64,000 nt of DNA. Source: Asterella californica (taxonomy: Eukaryota; Streptophyta; Marchantiopsida; Marchantiales; Aytoniaceae). How positions within the stretch are numbered: the first letter of the stretch is position 1; each line of letters opens with the position of its first letter. The notes under the pieces are model-generated. The model had not been told where the DNA came from. It worked only from the letters and a program-made list of their open reading frames with translations, and searched no databases. Location: NCBI GenBank assembly GCA_036924285.1, contig JAYKYS010000001.1, positions 32,549,501-32,613,500 on the forward strand, in the 5' to 3' direction. This document shows, in pieces, positions 35,330 to 46,815 of the stretch. Both the position numbers and the translations under genes were made by a program.

Positions 35330-36701
35330 TGTCGGAGTGTGATCCGTCTACCTAGGAAAGCGCCGGGCTTCTGGCTGTGGTTGTTTACTCAAGAGGTTGG
35401 CTTTCAGGTCACAACAGGAGCTATAAACACTCACACAGGAGTGTAGGATCCTCTGATATGCTCAAAAAGCGAAATTTAGGTCTCACTGGTAGTAATAGGC
35501 TTAAGCGGTGAACTTTGACACTCAAAGAGAGGAAAACTATGAAGGTTTAGACTTCTAAACTTCCCCTACATGTAAATGAGGCACTACTGAACACACACAC
35601 GAAGTTTCAGCCTGAGATTGAATTCTAGCACCGAGATGTTGACAGAAAAGTTCTGAATAAGAGAATTATGACAATTTCTGGTACCTAGACAGCTATTCAG
35701 ACATAGAACAGAGAATTGGCTTGATGAATTTCAAATCTTCTCACAGTATTTGAAGTCTACAGGATGCTGAACATCCCTGTGAAGTTCGGACTCCTGATTG
35801 TTTGTAGAACTCCAGATCTCATTCTCTAAAGTCGCTGCTCTAGATTAAGAGCTTTTCAGACCCCCTCTGCTTCAGCGGCCGCCCTGAATTACTCAGTTAC
35901 TCAAATGATTCGAAACTTTTTGGACAGTCGTAGCCCTCCTGACAGTGAACGCAACCACGAAGTTTTGAAGTGATTTCCTCAATTCTGCTGCAATTGGCAC
36001 TGAAAACCCCAAAATCAACAAAAGTGATGCAGTTTTGGCACAATCCGAACTTCAATTGGGCATAACTCCTTGTTTATTGATCCAAATCGAGCAAAAATTT
36101 CACTGACAGTGCTTGGCACAACGAGCTCTCTCTTCCTGTGTTCTCCGATTTCCAAGATACCTCACCAATTGCTCGAACTCTCCTCTAGAGCTCTGTTTCT
36201 AAACTTAGAGTTTTACAAAAGACAAAAATGGACCAATGGGAGTTCATAGCTCCACTTGACTGTCCTTTTGTGCCTTAAACTACCTGGTAACTTATCTACA
36301 CTCATAAGCTACCACGTCAAGCCCCCTAGAGTGCCAGCGTATACTTAAACTACCTAAAACGACACATAGCCCCGAAAAATAACTTAAATCAGCTAGAAAG
36401 CGTGCATGGGCGACAAGTAAGTACAACCCATGAGCTCAAACCCCTATCAGCATGGAAACCCTAAGTTATGTACATTGAACGTCATAGACAAGTAAGAAGT
36501 CACTTGCACAAGCGCACAAATGCTTGAACAAGATAACTAACATACTATCAGCCTACTAGGACTCAAAATAGTGTTAACACCGTATGCAAAGGTGTCAAAC
36601 ATATACATAAAGGACTAGAAGTAATATGAGCTAACTTCTAGAACTACCAAACCTAAGCGTCGGAGTAGAAGTCAAGCATGTAGCCGTCAAATGGCGCGAC
36701 A
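35330..36701 (-). repeat. B2 5' LTR (1372 bp)
   Basis: In element orientation it starts TGTCGCGCCATTTGACGG at 36701 and ends CACTCCGACA at 35330. It is nearly identical to 27995-29367. Confidence 0.93.
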
Positions 36702-36705
36702 CCGG

Positions 36706-38513
36706 GAGGAGGACGATGAATTGACTAGCAGCTGGAAGAAGGTTGAAGAAGCTGTTGGTCTGCTCACCAAGAGAGAGCGGAGGCGAGAGAAGGTTCCTGT
36801 TAGGAGACTGGCGCCTACACCTACAGCTGTAACACATGTTCCTGTAGTCCGACCTGTAGTTCCTGTTGCTAGACAGGTAGTACCAGTTGCTCCAGCTGTT
36901 CCAGTTGTTCCAGTTGTTCAGGCACCTATGGTACCTCCGAAGAAGGATGATTCAAACTTTGAGGAGATCATGCGTGGAATGCGAGACTTGCAGATCAAGC
37001 TCACCAGATTGGAGGAACAAGGGTCTACAAGCGGAGCAAAACCTGTTGAGAAGCAAGGCTGGATCCAGCGGTGTATCTGGTGCGATGGTTTCGATCATCC
37101 GCGCAGAGATTGCAAGGAGTTCAGTGATACCTTGCAGCAAGGGGTGATCTTCTGGAAGGATGGGAAGGTAGCGTTGAGGGATAATGGTGCACTTCTTCAG
37201 ACCAACTTTGGTAGAGGAGGGATGAAGAAGTTGGTTGAGGACCACCTATCAGCACAAGCAGTCGCCATCGTGGAAGCTGGAATTTATGGCACAAGGGTAG
37301 AGGATCAGGCTGAGAGGAGTTTCAACAACAAGTTGAGCCAAGTGAATTGTGGTCATCTGCCATCTCCATGAAACAGAAAGGGAAGATGGCACGTGAGACG
37401 TTGCAGAGGACAGCTGCTACGATCAGAAGGGATACTGGATGGGAGGATCCGATAGAAGCTCTATCGGTGCATGCGTACATCGCCAAGAACCAACACGAAG
37501 CGTTGTTGGAAGAGAAGAGAAGGCGAGATTCAGAGGATTCAGGAGAAGGGACTTCTTCAAAGAGACAGACTCGAGGAGAGAAGGTTCGCCAAGAGCTTCG
37601 GGATGCAGGAGCTCAAGACCTACCGATAGACGATGCTCCTTCTCTATCGAAGGAGAAATCTCAGAAGGAGAAGGGTAAGCCGGCTGCATACAAGCTGCAG
37701 TCGGATATCGAGGCTTCAACAGACTTGAAGGGAGTCTTGGAAGATCGCATTTTGAATGCGAAGGTGGAGTTTACCTTGAGAGAAGTGTTAGGCATCGCCA
37801 AGCGTGAGTTTCATGATGTCATCATCGATGTCATCAAACGGAAACGACAGATTACGGGTGAGACTAGTTTATCGCATGTTGTGGATACTAGGATGTCTGT
37901 GGATGAGGAGAGAGAGCTTGCAAGGTGCAGTGTCTATTCTCCAGAGGAAGAAAGAGATCGAAGACGCAGGGTGCATTTTGAGGATGAAGAGGAGGATGGG
38001 AAGCGGAGCTCAAGTCATTATAGCCACAGTCACTGGGCTCGAGCTACGACGGAGACGTTGGTGAGGATCGAAGACTTGGATGAGCCGGTGGTTGCTCTGA
38101 TCGATCATGGATCAGAAATCAACATCATGTCCAAGGAGCTATACAAGAAGAAGAAGTGGCCGATCGACACAGAGCATGGATGGGTCATAAGAGCAGCCAA
38201 CAACACGAGAGGAGACTTGTATGGAGCTTGTCCAGACATCAGAGTGCGCGTAGGTGATGTTGCTATCGAGCAAAACTTCTTTGTTCAGGAAGCTACATCA
38301 TACCCGCTCATTCTGGGCCAACCTTTCATTATAGAGACCCGGATGGAGACAAAGGTACTGGACGACGGATCTGCGTATGCTAGGATCCGAAGTCAAGATG
38401 GGAAGTGAGTGGTACAGTTCCTGACTGTACCGTCCAACCACGAGCGCAACCGAGATCGTTTGAGGGAGAAGCCGCTTCCAAGGGTGAGTGAAGAGTTCAA
38501 GGATTTTCGTTGA
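36706..38513 (+). pseudogene. A2 gag-protease, remainder, degraded
   Basis: It continues gag after B2: EEDDELTSSWKK, the CCHC knuckle CIWCDGFDHPRRDC near 37070, a 1-nt deletion near 37330 (versus A1) that shifts the frame, then the charged linker and the protease with ALIDHGSEINIMS near 38095 and LILGQPF near 38310. A TGA at 38406-38408 truncates the protease. The family stop TGA lies at 38511-38513. Confidence 0.85.
38501..38507 (+). promoter_or_regulatory. A2 slippery heptamer for -1 frameshifting
   Basis: GGATTTT is in phase as G GAT TTT, 3 nt before the gag-pro stop. The next codon in the -1 frame (TCG at 38507) opens pol. A weak stem (ACCAC with GTGGT) lies downstream. GGAUUUU is a known slippery heptamer in dianthoviruses. 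Confidence 0.55.
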
Positions 38514-41500
38514 GTACCACTATAGAGCGGGATTGTGGTGGTGCGCAAGAGAAGGTACTCTCGCTTGATGGAGATAGTGCCTTTTGTACAGGGTTTGTTG
38601 GGTTTTCAGATTGTGGGATTGCTATTTACAGGAGGATAGAAGAGTTGAGAAGAAAAGAACAAAAACATTTGCGTGGTGTTGAGTTGATGTTGAAAGAGTT
38701 GGGTGAGCTAGAAGGGGATGAATGGATTTCTGGTGTTTATGAAGAGGATGGGTTGGAGGATCCTTTGCGAGAGATCATGTCTAGTGGATGGGAGGATATG
38801 GATAAGGTCGTGCAGATTCATTCAAGGGAGGTCTATTCGGTGATCGAATCATTCCGTGCACCGGAGGTTCGAGTTGAGACAAGGTACAAGACAGTGGATA
38901 GGAAGGTAAAGCCAGTTGCTGATCCTTTGCCGGAAGACACCAACCAACAGATGGATCGAGCTTCAAAGGAGAAGAGTTTGAGAGATCCTGTAATGATAGG
39001 ACACAAGTTCACGGAGAAGACCCTTGAAGAGCTGAAGATTGGATCTGATGAGTCTTTTCTACCAGAAGAGAGGATGTGCTTTCAAGACAGGAAATGCTTT
39101 CAAGACACGGGAAAGGAAATGCTTTCAAGGAAATGCTTTCAAGACATGGGAAAGCATTTGCTTTTGAGCCACATGAGATTGGGTGTGTAGATCCGTACGT
39201 TGTTACCCCGATGGTTATTTTCATGGTACCGCATGTGCCATGGAACCTGAGACCAATTCCAGTACCGCGGGCTCACTTGCCCAAACTAGTGGAGTTGCTG
39301 AAGGAGAAGATGCGGATGAAGATCTTGGATCCGTCGTTTGCACCATATTCAAGCAGATGGTTTACAATACCAAAGAAGAATGAGTCGCTGCGGTTCATCC
39401 AAGACATGCAGCCGGTGAACGCAATAACAATCAGAAATGCTGGGGTGGGACCGATTGTGGATGAGTTTGCAGAAGCGTTTGCAAGAAGAGCGATTTACTC
39501 GATGGGAGATCTTTACTCAAGGTATGATCAGTTTCAACTAGCGGAGGAGAGCAGAAGCTTCACGACAATGAGGACACCTTTGGGGTTGGTTAGGATGTGT
39601 ACTTTACCACAGGGAGCTACCAACTCGGTAGCACACATGATGAACGGGATGAATCGAGTTCTAAGAGACTTCATTCCTGAAAAGACGATGCCGTTCTTGG
39701 ATGACATCCCCATTAAAGGATGTGTGGAAGATGAGAAGGATGAAGCATTAGATCAGAGGGGGTGTCGGCGATACGTCACTGATCACATCGCAGACTGTGA
39801 GAAGATCCTATCTCGACTTGAGGAAGTTCATCTTACGTTGTCAGGTGCGAAGTCTACTTTTGGGGTTAGAGAGGTTTTGATCGTTGGTCATTTGTGTGGA
39901 TCGTTTGGTCGGAAGCCAGATCCGAACAAGGTGGATGCGATTGGAAGGATGAAGGAGGTTTGCAACTCGCTAACAGAAGTAAGAAGATTTTTGGGTGCTT
40001 GTGTATTCTATCACATTTGGATTCCTCATTATGCGCATGTGGCGGATCCGTTGTATGGATTGTTGCGTAAGGGTCATAAGTTCATATGGGAGGAAGAGCA
40101 TACTGATGCGGTAAGGAAGCTGAAGTCTTTACTATCATCTCCTCCAGTTCTGGGAAGGATTGATTACAAGGGTGCTAGGCCGGTGGTTCTTACTGTGGAT
40201 ACAAGTCCAATTGCAATTGGATGGGCAGTCGGACAGGATGATGAGGATGGAGAAAGGTTTGCGGTTAGGTTCGGAGCGAAGGTGTTAAGTGCTCGACAAC
40301 GTGCTTAGGCGCAAGTGAAGAGAGAACTGTGGGTATTGTTTCAGCTATGAAAACTAAGAAAGAGTATTTGATTGGAGCAGTAGTGGTGGTTGAAACTGAT
40401 TGCTTGCCGTTGTTAAGGATGATCATGAATTGTTCAACTCCTGATATTGCGATGTTACGATGGATCGCATATATCAAGTCGTTGAATCCGGAGTTTAGAC
40501 ATATCGCAGGGAAAGATAATCCGATGACGGATATGTTATCTCGAGCTCGGTATGATGGGGAGGATGAGATGGTAGAAGACATTGACGACGTGGGTACAGA
40601 GTTCTATTCGATTGCACAGACAGGAAGAGAAGATGAGTTGTTTGTTGAAGGGTTGTATGATGATGATTTACTTGATATCGGGAGGTACCTTAGTACGATG
40701 GTTAAGCAGACAGGTTGGACGGATGAGAGGTTTCGGTGAGTTCGAAGGAAGGCCTACAACTTCATGTTGCAGGATGGGTTTCTTTGGAAGCGACCGAAGC
40801 AGAAAGGTGAGGTACCGCTACCGGTGATTTGCAACAAGGAAGATCAGCAGAAGTTGCTCAAGGCGTTCCATGAGAGTCTTTGGGCTGGACATCGAGGGAT
40901 TTGGGCCACTTTTACAAAGATGAAAGAGCGATATTGGTGGAAAAACATGTACAGGGATGTTGTATTTTTTGTGGAGTCTTGTTTGACATGTCAGATGTAT
41001 TCGAACATCCGACATCGTGACGGATTACATCCGACTTATCCGTTGGCAATCCACTTCAAGTGGGTGGTAGACTTGGTGATTATGCCGGTTGGATTATGGC
41101 AGATGAGATACTTGGTACTTGCTAGAGAAGATCTTTCAAATCAAGTCGAGAGTAGGACGCTTCGGACGAAGACAACTGAAGGGGTATGTAAACTTCTCTT
41201 GGAAGAGGTTGTTTGTCGGTATGGATGTGTGGGAAAGATCACTGCAGATCGGGGAGAATTAGATGCACATGAGGCTCGTGAATTCTTTGCAAGGTGTGGG
41301 GTGAGGTTATCACTGACAACTGCTTACAACCCCGAAGGGAATGCCAAGAGTGAACGTGATCATCCACCCATTGTGAAGGCTTTGGTGAAGGCTTGCAACG
41401 GAAGGGTGCGCGAGTGGCCTCGACTCTTACCATTTGCGTTATGGGCAGATAGAACGACGCACAGCTCGGTGACAGGTTACATGCCAGTGGAACTCATCAC

Positions 41501-42023
41501 AGGTCAGAAGCCTATCATGCCGATTGAAGAACATGTTCTGACATGGAGTGTGTTACCTTGGGAGGACAATTTGACTAGAGAAGAGCTTTTTGCTATTCGA
41601 ATTAGGCAGTTAGAGAGAAGACCAGAGGATATCCAAACTGCTTTGGATAGGCTGCGAGAAGCACGGTTGAAGAACAAGATCAGATTTGATCAGCGACATC
41701 GTTTGAGACCCAAGGAAATCAAAGAAGGTGATTGGGTGTTAGTCTATGACAACAGTCTAGACAACCAGCATAGTGCACTCCGGAAGTTTTCCAGAAGATG
41801 GTTTGGTCCGTATGTGGTGAAGAAGGTTCATGACAACGCAACTTACGCCCTGCAAGAGTTGGATGGAACGAGCTTGAAGGTACCAGTGGCAGGTAAACGT
41901 GTCAAGATTTTCAAAAAGAGAGATGAGGAGGTCGATCTAGCAGATATCTTGACGGAGTTTCAGTTTGAGGATGAGGATTATGCAGAAGATCTTGAAGGTG
42001 ATGTTGGTTACGATGGGAAGTAG
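38507..42023 (+). pseudogene. A2 pol (RT-RNase H-integrase), degraded
   Basis: The -1 frame runs LSTTIERDCGG onward. A local duplication of an AATGCTTTCAAGACA-type unit at about 39080-39150 shifts the frame. RT (DMQPVNAITIRNAGVG, FLDD near 39700) and early RNase H are then open to TAG at 40306-40308. A 1-nt deletion near 40331 and TGA at 40737-40739 follow. The integrase part from 40764 to 42023 is open, with FHESLWAGHRG, ADRGE, GNAKSERDH and GDWVLVYDNSLDNQ. It matches the B pol layout throughout but as a distinct lineage. Confidence 0.88.
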
Positions 42024-42086
42024 GATGATAAGCCGGTCCACTCCTTGGTTGGTATCTCTGGTGCATACCGGAGGATGCACAGGTTC

Positions 42087-42098
42087 AGAGGGGGTGGA
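42087..42098 (+). promoter_or_regulatory. A2 polypurine tract
   Basis: AGAGGGGGTGGA lies directly before the 3' LTR. Confidence 0.8.
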
Positions 42099-44119
42099 TG
42101 TCGTGTCGTGGACCGGCTCCTACTTGAAATTCAAACTTCGATGCTTGTCGCTCCAAAGACACTCATGAGGAATAAGCTAGGCCCCAGCTTACGGGTTTTT
42201 GACACAATCTCAGATCTCCATTTTCATCGCATAGATGGGTAGAGCTCCTTGTCAGCTTTCCACAGGCACTTTGTCTACTTCGTTTGGACGCTTAGTGGAA
42301 AAGTTACAGGACTCGAAAGATGGAGAAAATAAGCTAGGCCTCAGCTTACGGGTTTTTGGCACCACTTCGGATCTTCGTTTTTATCGCACCAGTGGATAGA
42401 GCTCCTTGTCAGCTTTCCATAGGCACTTCATTTACTTCGTTTGGATGCCTAGTGGAGAAGTTACAAGACTCGAAAGATGGAGAAAACAAGCTAGGCCCCA
42501 TCTTACGGGCTTTTGACGCAACTTCGGATCTTCGCTTTCATCACATAGATGGGTAGAGCTCGCTGTCAGCTTTCCATGGGCATCTTGTTTACTTCGTTTG
42601 GACATCCAGAGAAGAAGTTATGCGATTCGAAAGAAGGTAAAATCAAGCTAGGCCCCTAGTTACTTGCTGACTGGGTATTTAGGGCTTCAGGCGTTATATC
42701 AAAGACGCAAGGGGCCTGCTTCTTATTATTGAGGGTTGAACTTCGTACGTACAGACCGTTGCAAGGGGGCTGCTTAAGGGACTTGCTTGTTCCTACGACC
42801 TGTCGGTGGATGTTTTGGAGAATTGGGAAGTCCAATACACGCGCGCAAGGTGTCATCGGGTTCAGATCTGTGCAGGCTACGGACAGGTTAAGACGGTTCT
42901 TGAAGAGATGGATCGAGGGTTGTGTTCTGGGAGAAATTGAGACGCAAGGAGCAGATTTGGGGTTTTCAGTTACTTGTGAAGGAGAGTTGGACCGTTCGGA
43001 CCGTTCCGGAGTCGAAACTTGCTGTCCTTGGATCCATCGGGATCAGAACAACGAGTTCTTCAGGAAATTGAAGACGATACAAAGTTTTATCGGGCGGTTT
43101 GAGAATTGTGAGAGAAATTGACTCGCAAGGAAACGCTTGCGTCAGGTTTTCATCGCCTGCGACCTGAGATTGGATTGTTCTTCGCGATCGGTGAGCCAAG
43201 CTCTTTGTTCTTGGTGCCTACGCGATCAGGGAGTCCTCATGTACGCATAGGGGAAGACTATAAGTGAATTGGATTGTTGGGTTGGGTGTGGTGAGCAAAT
43301 TTGAGCCGCAGGGAGTCGATTTACGTCATTTTTTTGTAGCCTGCGACCAAATTTCTCGAGTAGTTTTGCAAAGGGAACTCCAAACGGCTTGTTTGGAGTC
43401 TGGTTGGGTTCAGGGTAGCCAGATCTACCTACCAGCGAAGACGGATATCAGTTTAGAAGATCCGTTTGTGCGATGTGAGCGGTTTTAAGCCGCAGGGAGG
43501 AGTTTTTGAAGGTTCGGTCACCTGCGACCGAAAATTGACGATATCTCGACTATCGGGAGTCGGATCTGAAGGTTTCTTGGGTCAACGGAGTCAGGGAAGG
43601 AGACCCTATCAACATTTGAAGATCGTTTGGCGAAAGGAGAAAGTTCCCAGATAGATCTTTTTCGGTTCCTTCGCTACAGGTTTCGTCCTTTTGAGTTCGT
43701 TAAGGACTTAGTTGGTTGTGTATGGCTTGTGGTAACTAGCTTTAGCCAAGAGCTAGTGTGTGGATGTGGTTTGGACTTGGGTTTGGATCGCATGATACTG
43801 TTGTGGCTCTGGTTGTTAGCAAAGAGAAGTTCCTCTTGCTTTGAGCTACGCTTTGACGATTTCATACTAGGGTTGCGTTTCAAGGGTTTGTTTTAGGGCT
43901 TCTGAAGTAGGTTACAGACCGCTCTGGTCTTTTCCTCAGTTTTGTGCTGTTTGGAGAAAGAATCGACAGTGTACATACTTTCAGAGTGGTATATATCGCA
44001 GCATTCCTTTTCGTGGTTATTCTTCTCTGTCTTGTCTCCGTTTGGCACACAGCATCTCCACAACCAGGAACCTCGCGTTTTCCTGGACATCCTTCACGCA
44101 CAAAATATCCGACACGATA
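42099..44119 (+). repeat. A2 3' LTR (2021 bp)
   Basis: It starts TGTCGTGTCGTGGACC and ends CCGACACGATA, followed by the CCGA target repeat. It differs from the 5' LTR by one extra 157-bp unit and scattered changes. Confidence 0.92.
42173..42643 (+). repeat. Three tandem 157-bp units in the A2 3' LTR
   Basis: Units start at 42173, 42330 and 42487 with AAGCTAGGCC..., and a partial fourth starts at 42644, each exactly 157 bp apart. They recur in the A2 5' LTR (two units) and in reverse in the A1 3' LTR near 44650-45130. Lying in the upstream half of the LTR, they may act as promoter or enhancer repeats; that is inference. Confidence 0.85.
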
Positions 44120-45207
44120 CCGATCGCAAAGAACAACCCAATCTCAGGTCGCAGGCGAACAAAAATCTGACGTAAGCGTTTCCCTGCGAGCCAAAATTAC
44201 TCACAACTCCTGAACCGTCTGATGAAACTTCGTATCGTCTTCAATTTCCTGAAAAACTCGATGTTCTGATCCCGATGGATCCAAGGATTTGGACTCCGAA
44301 ACGGTGCGAATGGTCCAACTCTTCTTCATAGATTACGGAAGCCCTCCAAATCCCCTTCTTGCTTCTTAATTTCATCCAGTACACATCTCCCAATCCGTCT
44401 CTTCACAAACCGTCTTAACCCACACGTAGCCTGCATAAATCTGAACCCAATGACACCTTGCGCGCATGCATTAGACTTCTCAATTCTCCAAAACGTCCAC
44501 TGACAGATCGTAAGAACAAGCTAACCCCTTAAACAGCCCCCTTACGTCAATCATAGTACGTACAAGTTTCTACAATAATGAGGAAGCAGGCCCCTTGCAT
44601 CCTTAGTATAGCGCATGGAGCGCAAATACCCAGTCATTAGAGTAAACTAAGGCCTAGCTTGATTTTTTTTTCTTTCGAGTCGCGTAACTTCTCCACTAAA
44701 CGTCCAAATGAAGTGGAGAAGGTGCCCATGGAAAGCTGACAACGAGCTCTACCCATTGATGCGATGAAAGTGAAGATATGAAGTCGTACCAAAAGCTCGT
44801 AAGCTGAGGCTTCGCTTGTTTTACCCATCTTTCGAGTCTTGTAACTTCTCCACTAGGCGTCCAAACGAAGTAGACGAAGTGCTATGGAGTGCTGATAAAG
44901 AACTCTATCCATTGATGTGATGAGAGTGGAGATCCGAAATTGTGCCAAAAATCTGTAAGCTGGGGCCTAGCTTGTCTTTGTCATCTTTCGAGTCTTGTAA
45001 CTTCTCCACTAAGCGTCCAAACGAAGTAGACGAAGTGCCTATGGAGTGTTGACAAAGAGCTCTATCCACTGATGCGATGAAAGTGGAGATCCAAAATTGT
45101 GTCAAAAGTCCGTAAGCTGAGGCCTAGCTTGCTTTTCCCATGAGTGGCTTTGAAGCGACAAGCATCGAAGTCTGAGTTTCAGGTAGGAGCCGGTCCACGA
45201 CACGACA
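44120..45207 (-). repeat. A1 3' LTR, proximal part
   Basis: It is continuous with 24510-25442 once A2 and one CCGA copy are removed. It ends with the complement of TGTCGTGTCGTGGACC at 45207 and carries at least three reversed 157-bp units. Confidence 0.85.
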
Positions 45208-45219
45208 TCCACCCCCTCT
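45208..45219 (-). promoter_or_regulatory. A1 polypurine tract
   Basis: The minus-strand tract next to the LTR start reads TTAGAGGGGGTGGA, like the other copies with one change just upstream. Confidence 0.7.
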
Positions 45220-46815
45220 AAACCTATGCATCCTCCGGTATGCACCAGAGATACCAACCAAGGAGTGGACCGGCACGCACCTCGTCATATCGTCCTACTT
45301 CTCATCGTAGACAACTTCATCCTCAAACTAAAACTCCGTCAAGATATCTGCTAGATCGACCTCCTCATCTCTCTTTTTGAAAATCTTGACACGTTTACCT
45401 GCCACTGGTATCTTCAAGCTCGTTCCATCCAACTCTTGCAAGACGTAAGTTGCGTTGTCATGAACCTTCTTCATCACATACGGACCAAACCATCGCCTGG
45501 AAAACTTCCGGAGTGCACTATGCTAGTTGTCTAGACTGTTGTCATAGATTAACACCCAGTCACCTTCCTTGATTTCTCTAGGTCTCAAATGATGTCGCTT
45601 ATCAAATATGACCTTGTTCTTCAACCGTGCTTCTTGCAGCTTATCCAAAGCAGCTTGGATATCCTCAGGTCTTCTCTCTAACTGCCTAATTCGAATAGCA
45701 AGAAGCTCTTCCCTAGTCAGATTGTCTTCCCAAGGTAACACACTCCATGTCAGAACGTGTTCTTCAATCGGCATGATAGGTTTCTGACCTGTGATGAGTT
45801 CCACTGGCATGTAACTTGTCACCGAGCTGTGCGTCATTCGATCTGTTCATAACGCAAATGATAATAGTCGAGGTCACTAGCGCACCCTTCCGTTGCAGGT
45901 TTCACCAAAGTCTTCACAATGAACGGATGACCACCTTCACTCTTGGTATTCCCTTTGAGGTTGTAAGCAGTTGTCAGTGACAACCTCACTCCACATCTTG
46001 CAAAGAATTCACGAGCCTCTTGTGCATCTAACTCTCCTCGATCTGTAATGATCTTTCCCACACATTCATATCAACAAACAACCTCTTCCAAGAGAAATCT
46101 ACATACCCCTTCAGTTGTCTTTGTCCGAAGCGCCCTACCCTCAACTTGATTTGAAAGATCTTCTCTAGCAAGTACCAAATATCTCATCTGTCACAATCCA
46201 ACTAGCATAGTCACCAACTCTACAACCCACTTGAAGTGGATTGTCAACGGACAAGTCGGATGTAATCCATCTCGATGTCGGATGTTCGAGTTCATCTGAC
46301 ATATCAAACAAGACTCCAGAAAAGATACGACATTCCTGTACATGTTTTTCCACCAATATCGCTCTTTCATCTTCGTAAAAGTGATCCAAATCTCTCGATG
46401 TCCAGCCCAAAGACTCTCATGAAATGCCTTGAGCAACTTCTGCTGATCTTCCTTGTCACAAATCACTCTTAGCGGTATCTCACCTTTCTGCTTCGATCGC
46501 TTCCAAAGAAACTCATCCTGCAACATGAAGTTGTAGGCCTTCCTTCGAACTTCCCGAAACCTCTCATCCGTCCAACATGTCTGCTTAACCATCGTACTAA
46601 GATACCTTCCGATGTCAAGCAAATCACCATCATACAACCCTTCAACAAACAACTCATCTTCCCTTCCTGTCTGTACAATTGAATAGAACTTTGCACCCAC
46701 GTCGTCAATATCTTCAACCATCTCATCCTCCCTATCATATCGAGCTCGAGATAACATATCTGTCATCGGATTATCCTTCCCTGCAATATGTCTAAACTCT
46801 GAGTTCAACGACTTG
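45220..46815 (-). pseudogene. A1 pol C-terminal half (RNase H end and integrase), inverted
   Basis: On the minus strand it starts with the codons for KSLNSEFRHIAGKDNPM at 46815, exactly where A1 stops at 24388. It continues with FHESLWAGHRE, CLICQMNSN, TDRGELDAQEA, and GDWVLIYDNSLDN near 45530. Stops and shifts occur near 46190, 46060 and 45837. Confidence 0.85.

Larger units (their letters stand above)
27995..36701 (-). mobile_element. Element B2 (family B Ty3/gypsy), complete with intact frames
   Basis: This full-length 8.7-kb minus-strand element lies inside A2 gag and is flanked by the 4-bp repeat CCGG (27991-27994, 36702-36705). Gag-pro and pol are both open throughout, and LTRs, primer site, polypurine tract and frameshift signal are present. 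The LTRs are nearly identical by eye. Of the four nested elements it is the only one with coding capacity preserved. A possible weak point is the protease motif, which reads Asp-Arg-Gly. Confidence 0.95.
25443..44119 (+). mobile_element. Element A2 (family A Ty3/gypsy), complete but mutated, containing B2
   Basis: This complete element has LTRs at 25443-27306 and 42099-44119 and is flanked by the 4-bp repeat CCGA (25439-25442, 44120-44123). It was inserted into the A1 3' LTR. Without B2 it is about 10 kb. Gag-pro and pol carry several frameshifts and stops. By eye the two LTRs are very alike apart from one 157-bp repeat unit. Confidence 0.92.
24389..46815. other. Inferred 22.4-kb inversion
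   Basis: The left junction reads TATATCAA then TTGCACAAGG; the right one reads CAACGACTTG then CAATTCGG. Flipping the block restores TATATCAAGTCGTTGAAC, the uninterrupted A-family RNase H sequence, and also restores the R gag frame. A 3-nt CAA is present on both sides of both junctions, as expected from staggered breaks filled in. A misassembly must be excluded. Confidence 0.75.

Noticed and set aside
27995..36705. 5-bp target duplication ACCGG for B2
   Set aside because: It requires moving the LTR end by one base, which then gives a mismatch in B1; 4 bp fits all copies.
25517..45130. CRISPR-like array in the LTRs
   Set aside because: The 157-bp units are contiguous tandem copies without spacers and lie in retroelement LTRs of a eukaryote.
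24510..46815. A separate third family A element on the minus strand
   Set aside because: Its start coincides to the base with the break in A1, and the join restores the frame, so it is the other half of A1.
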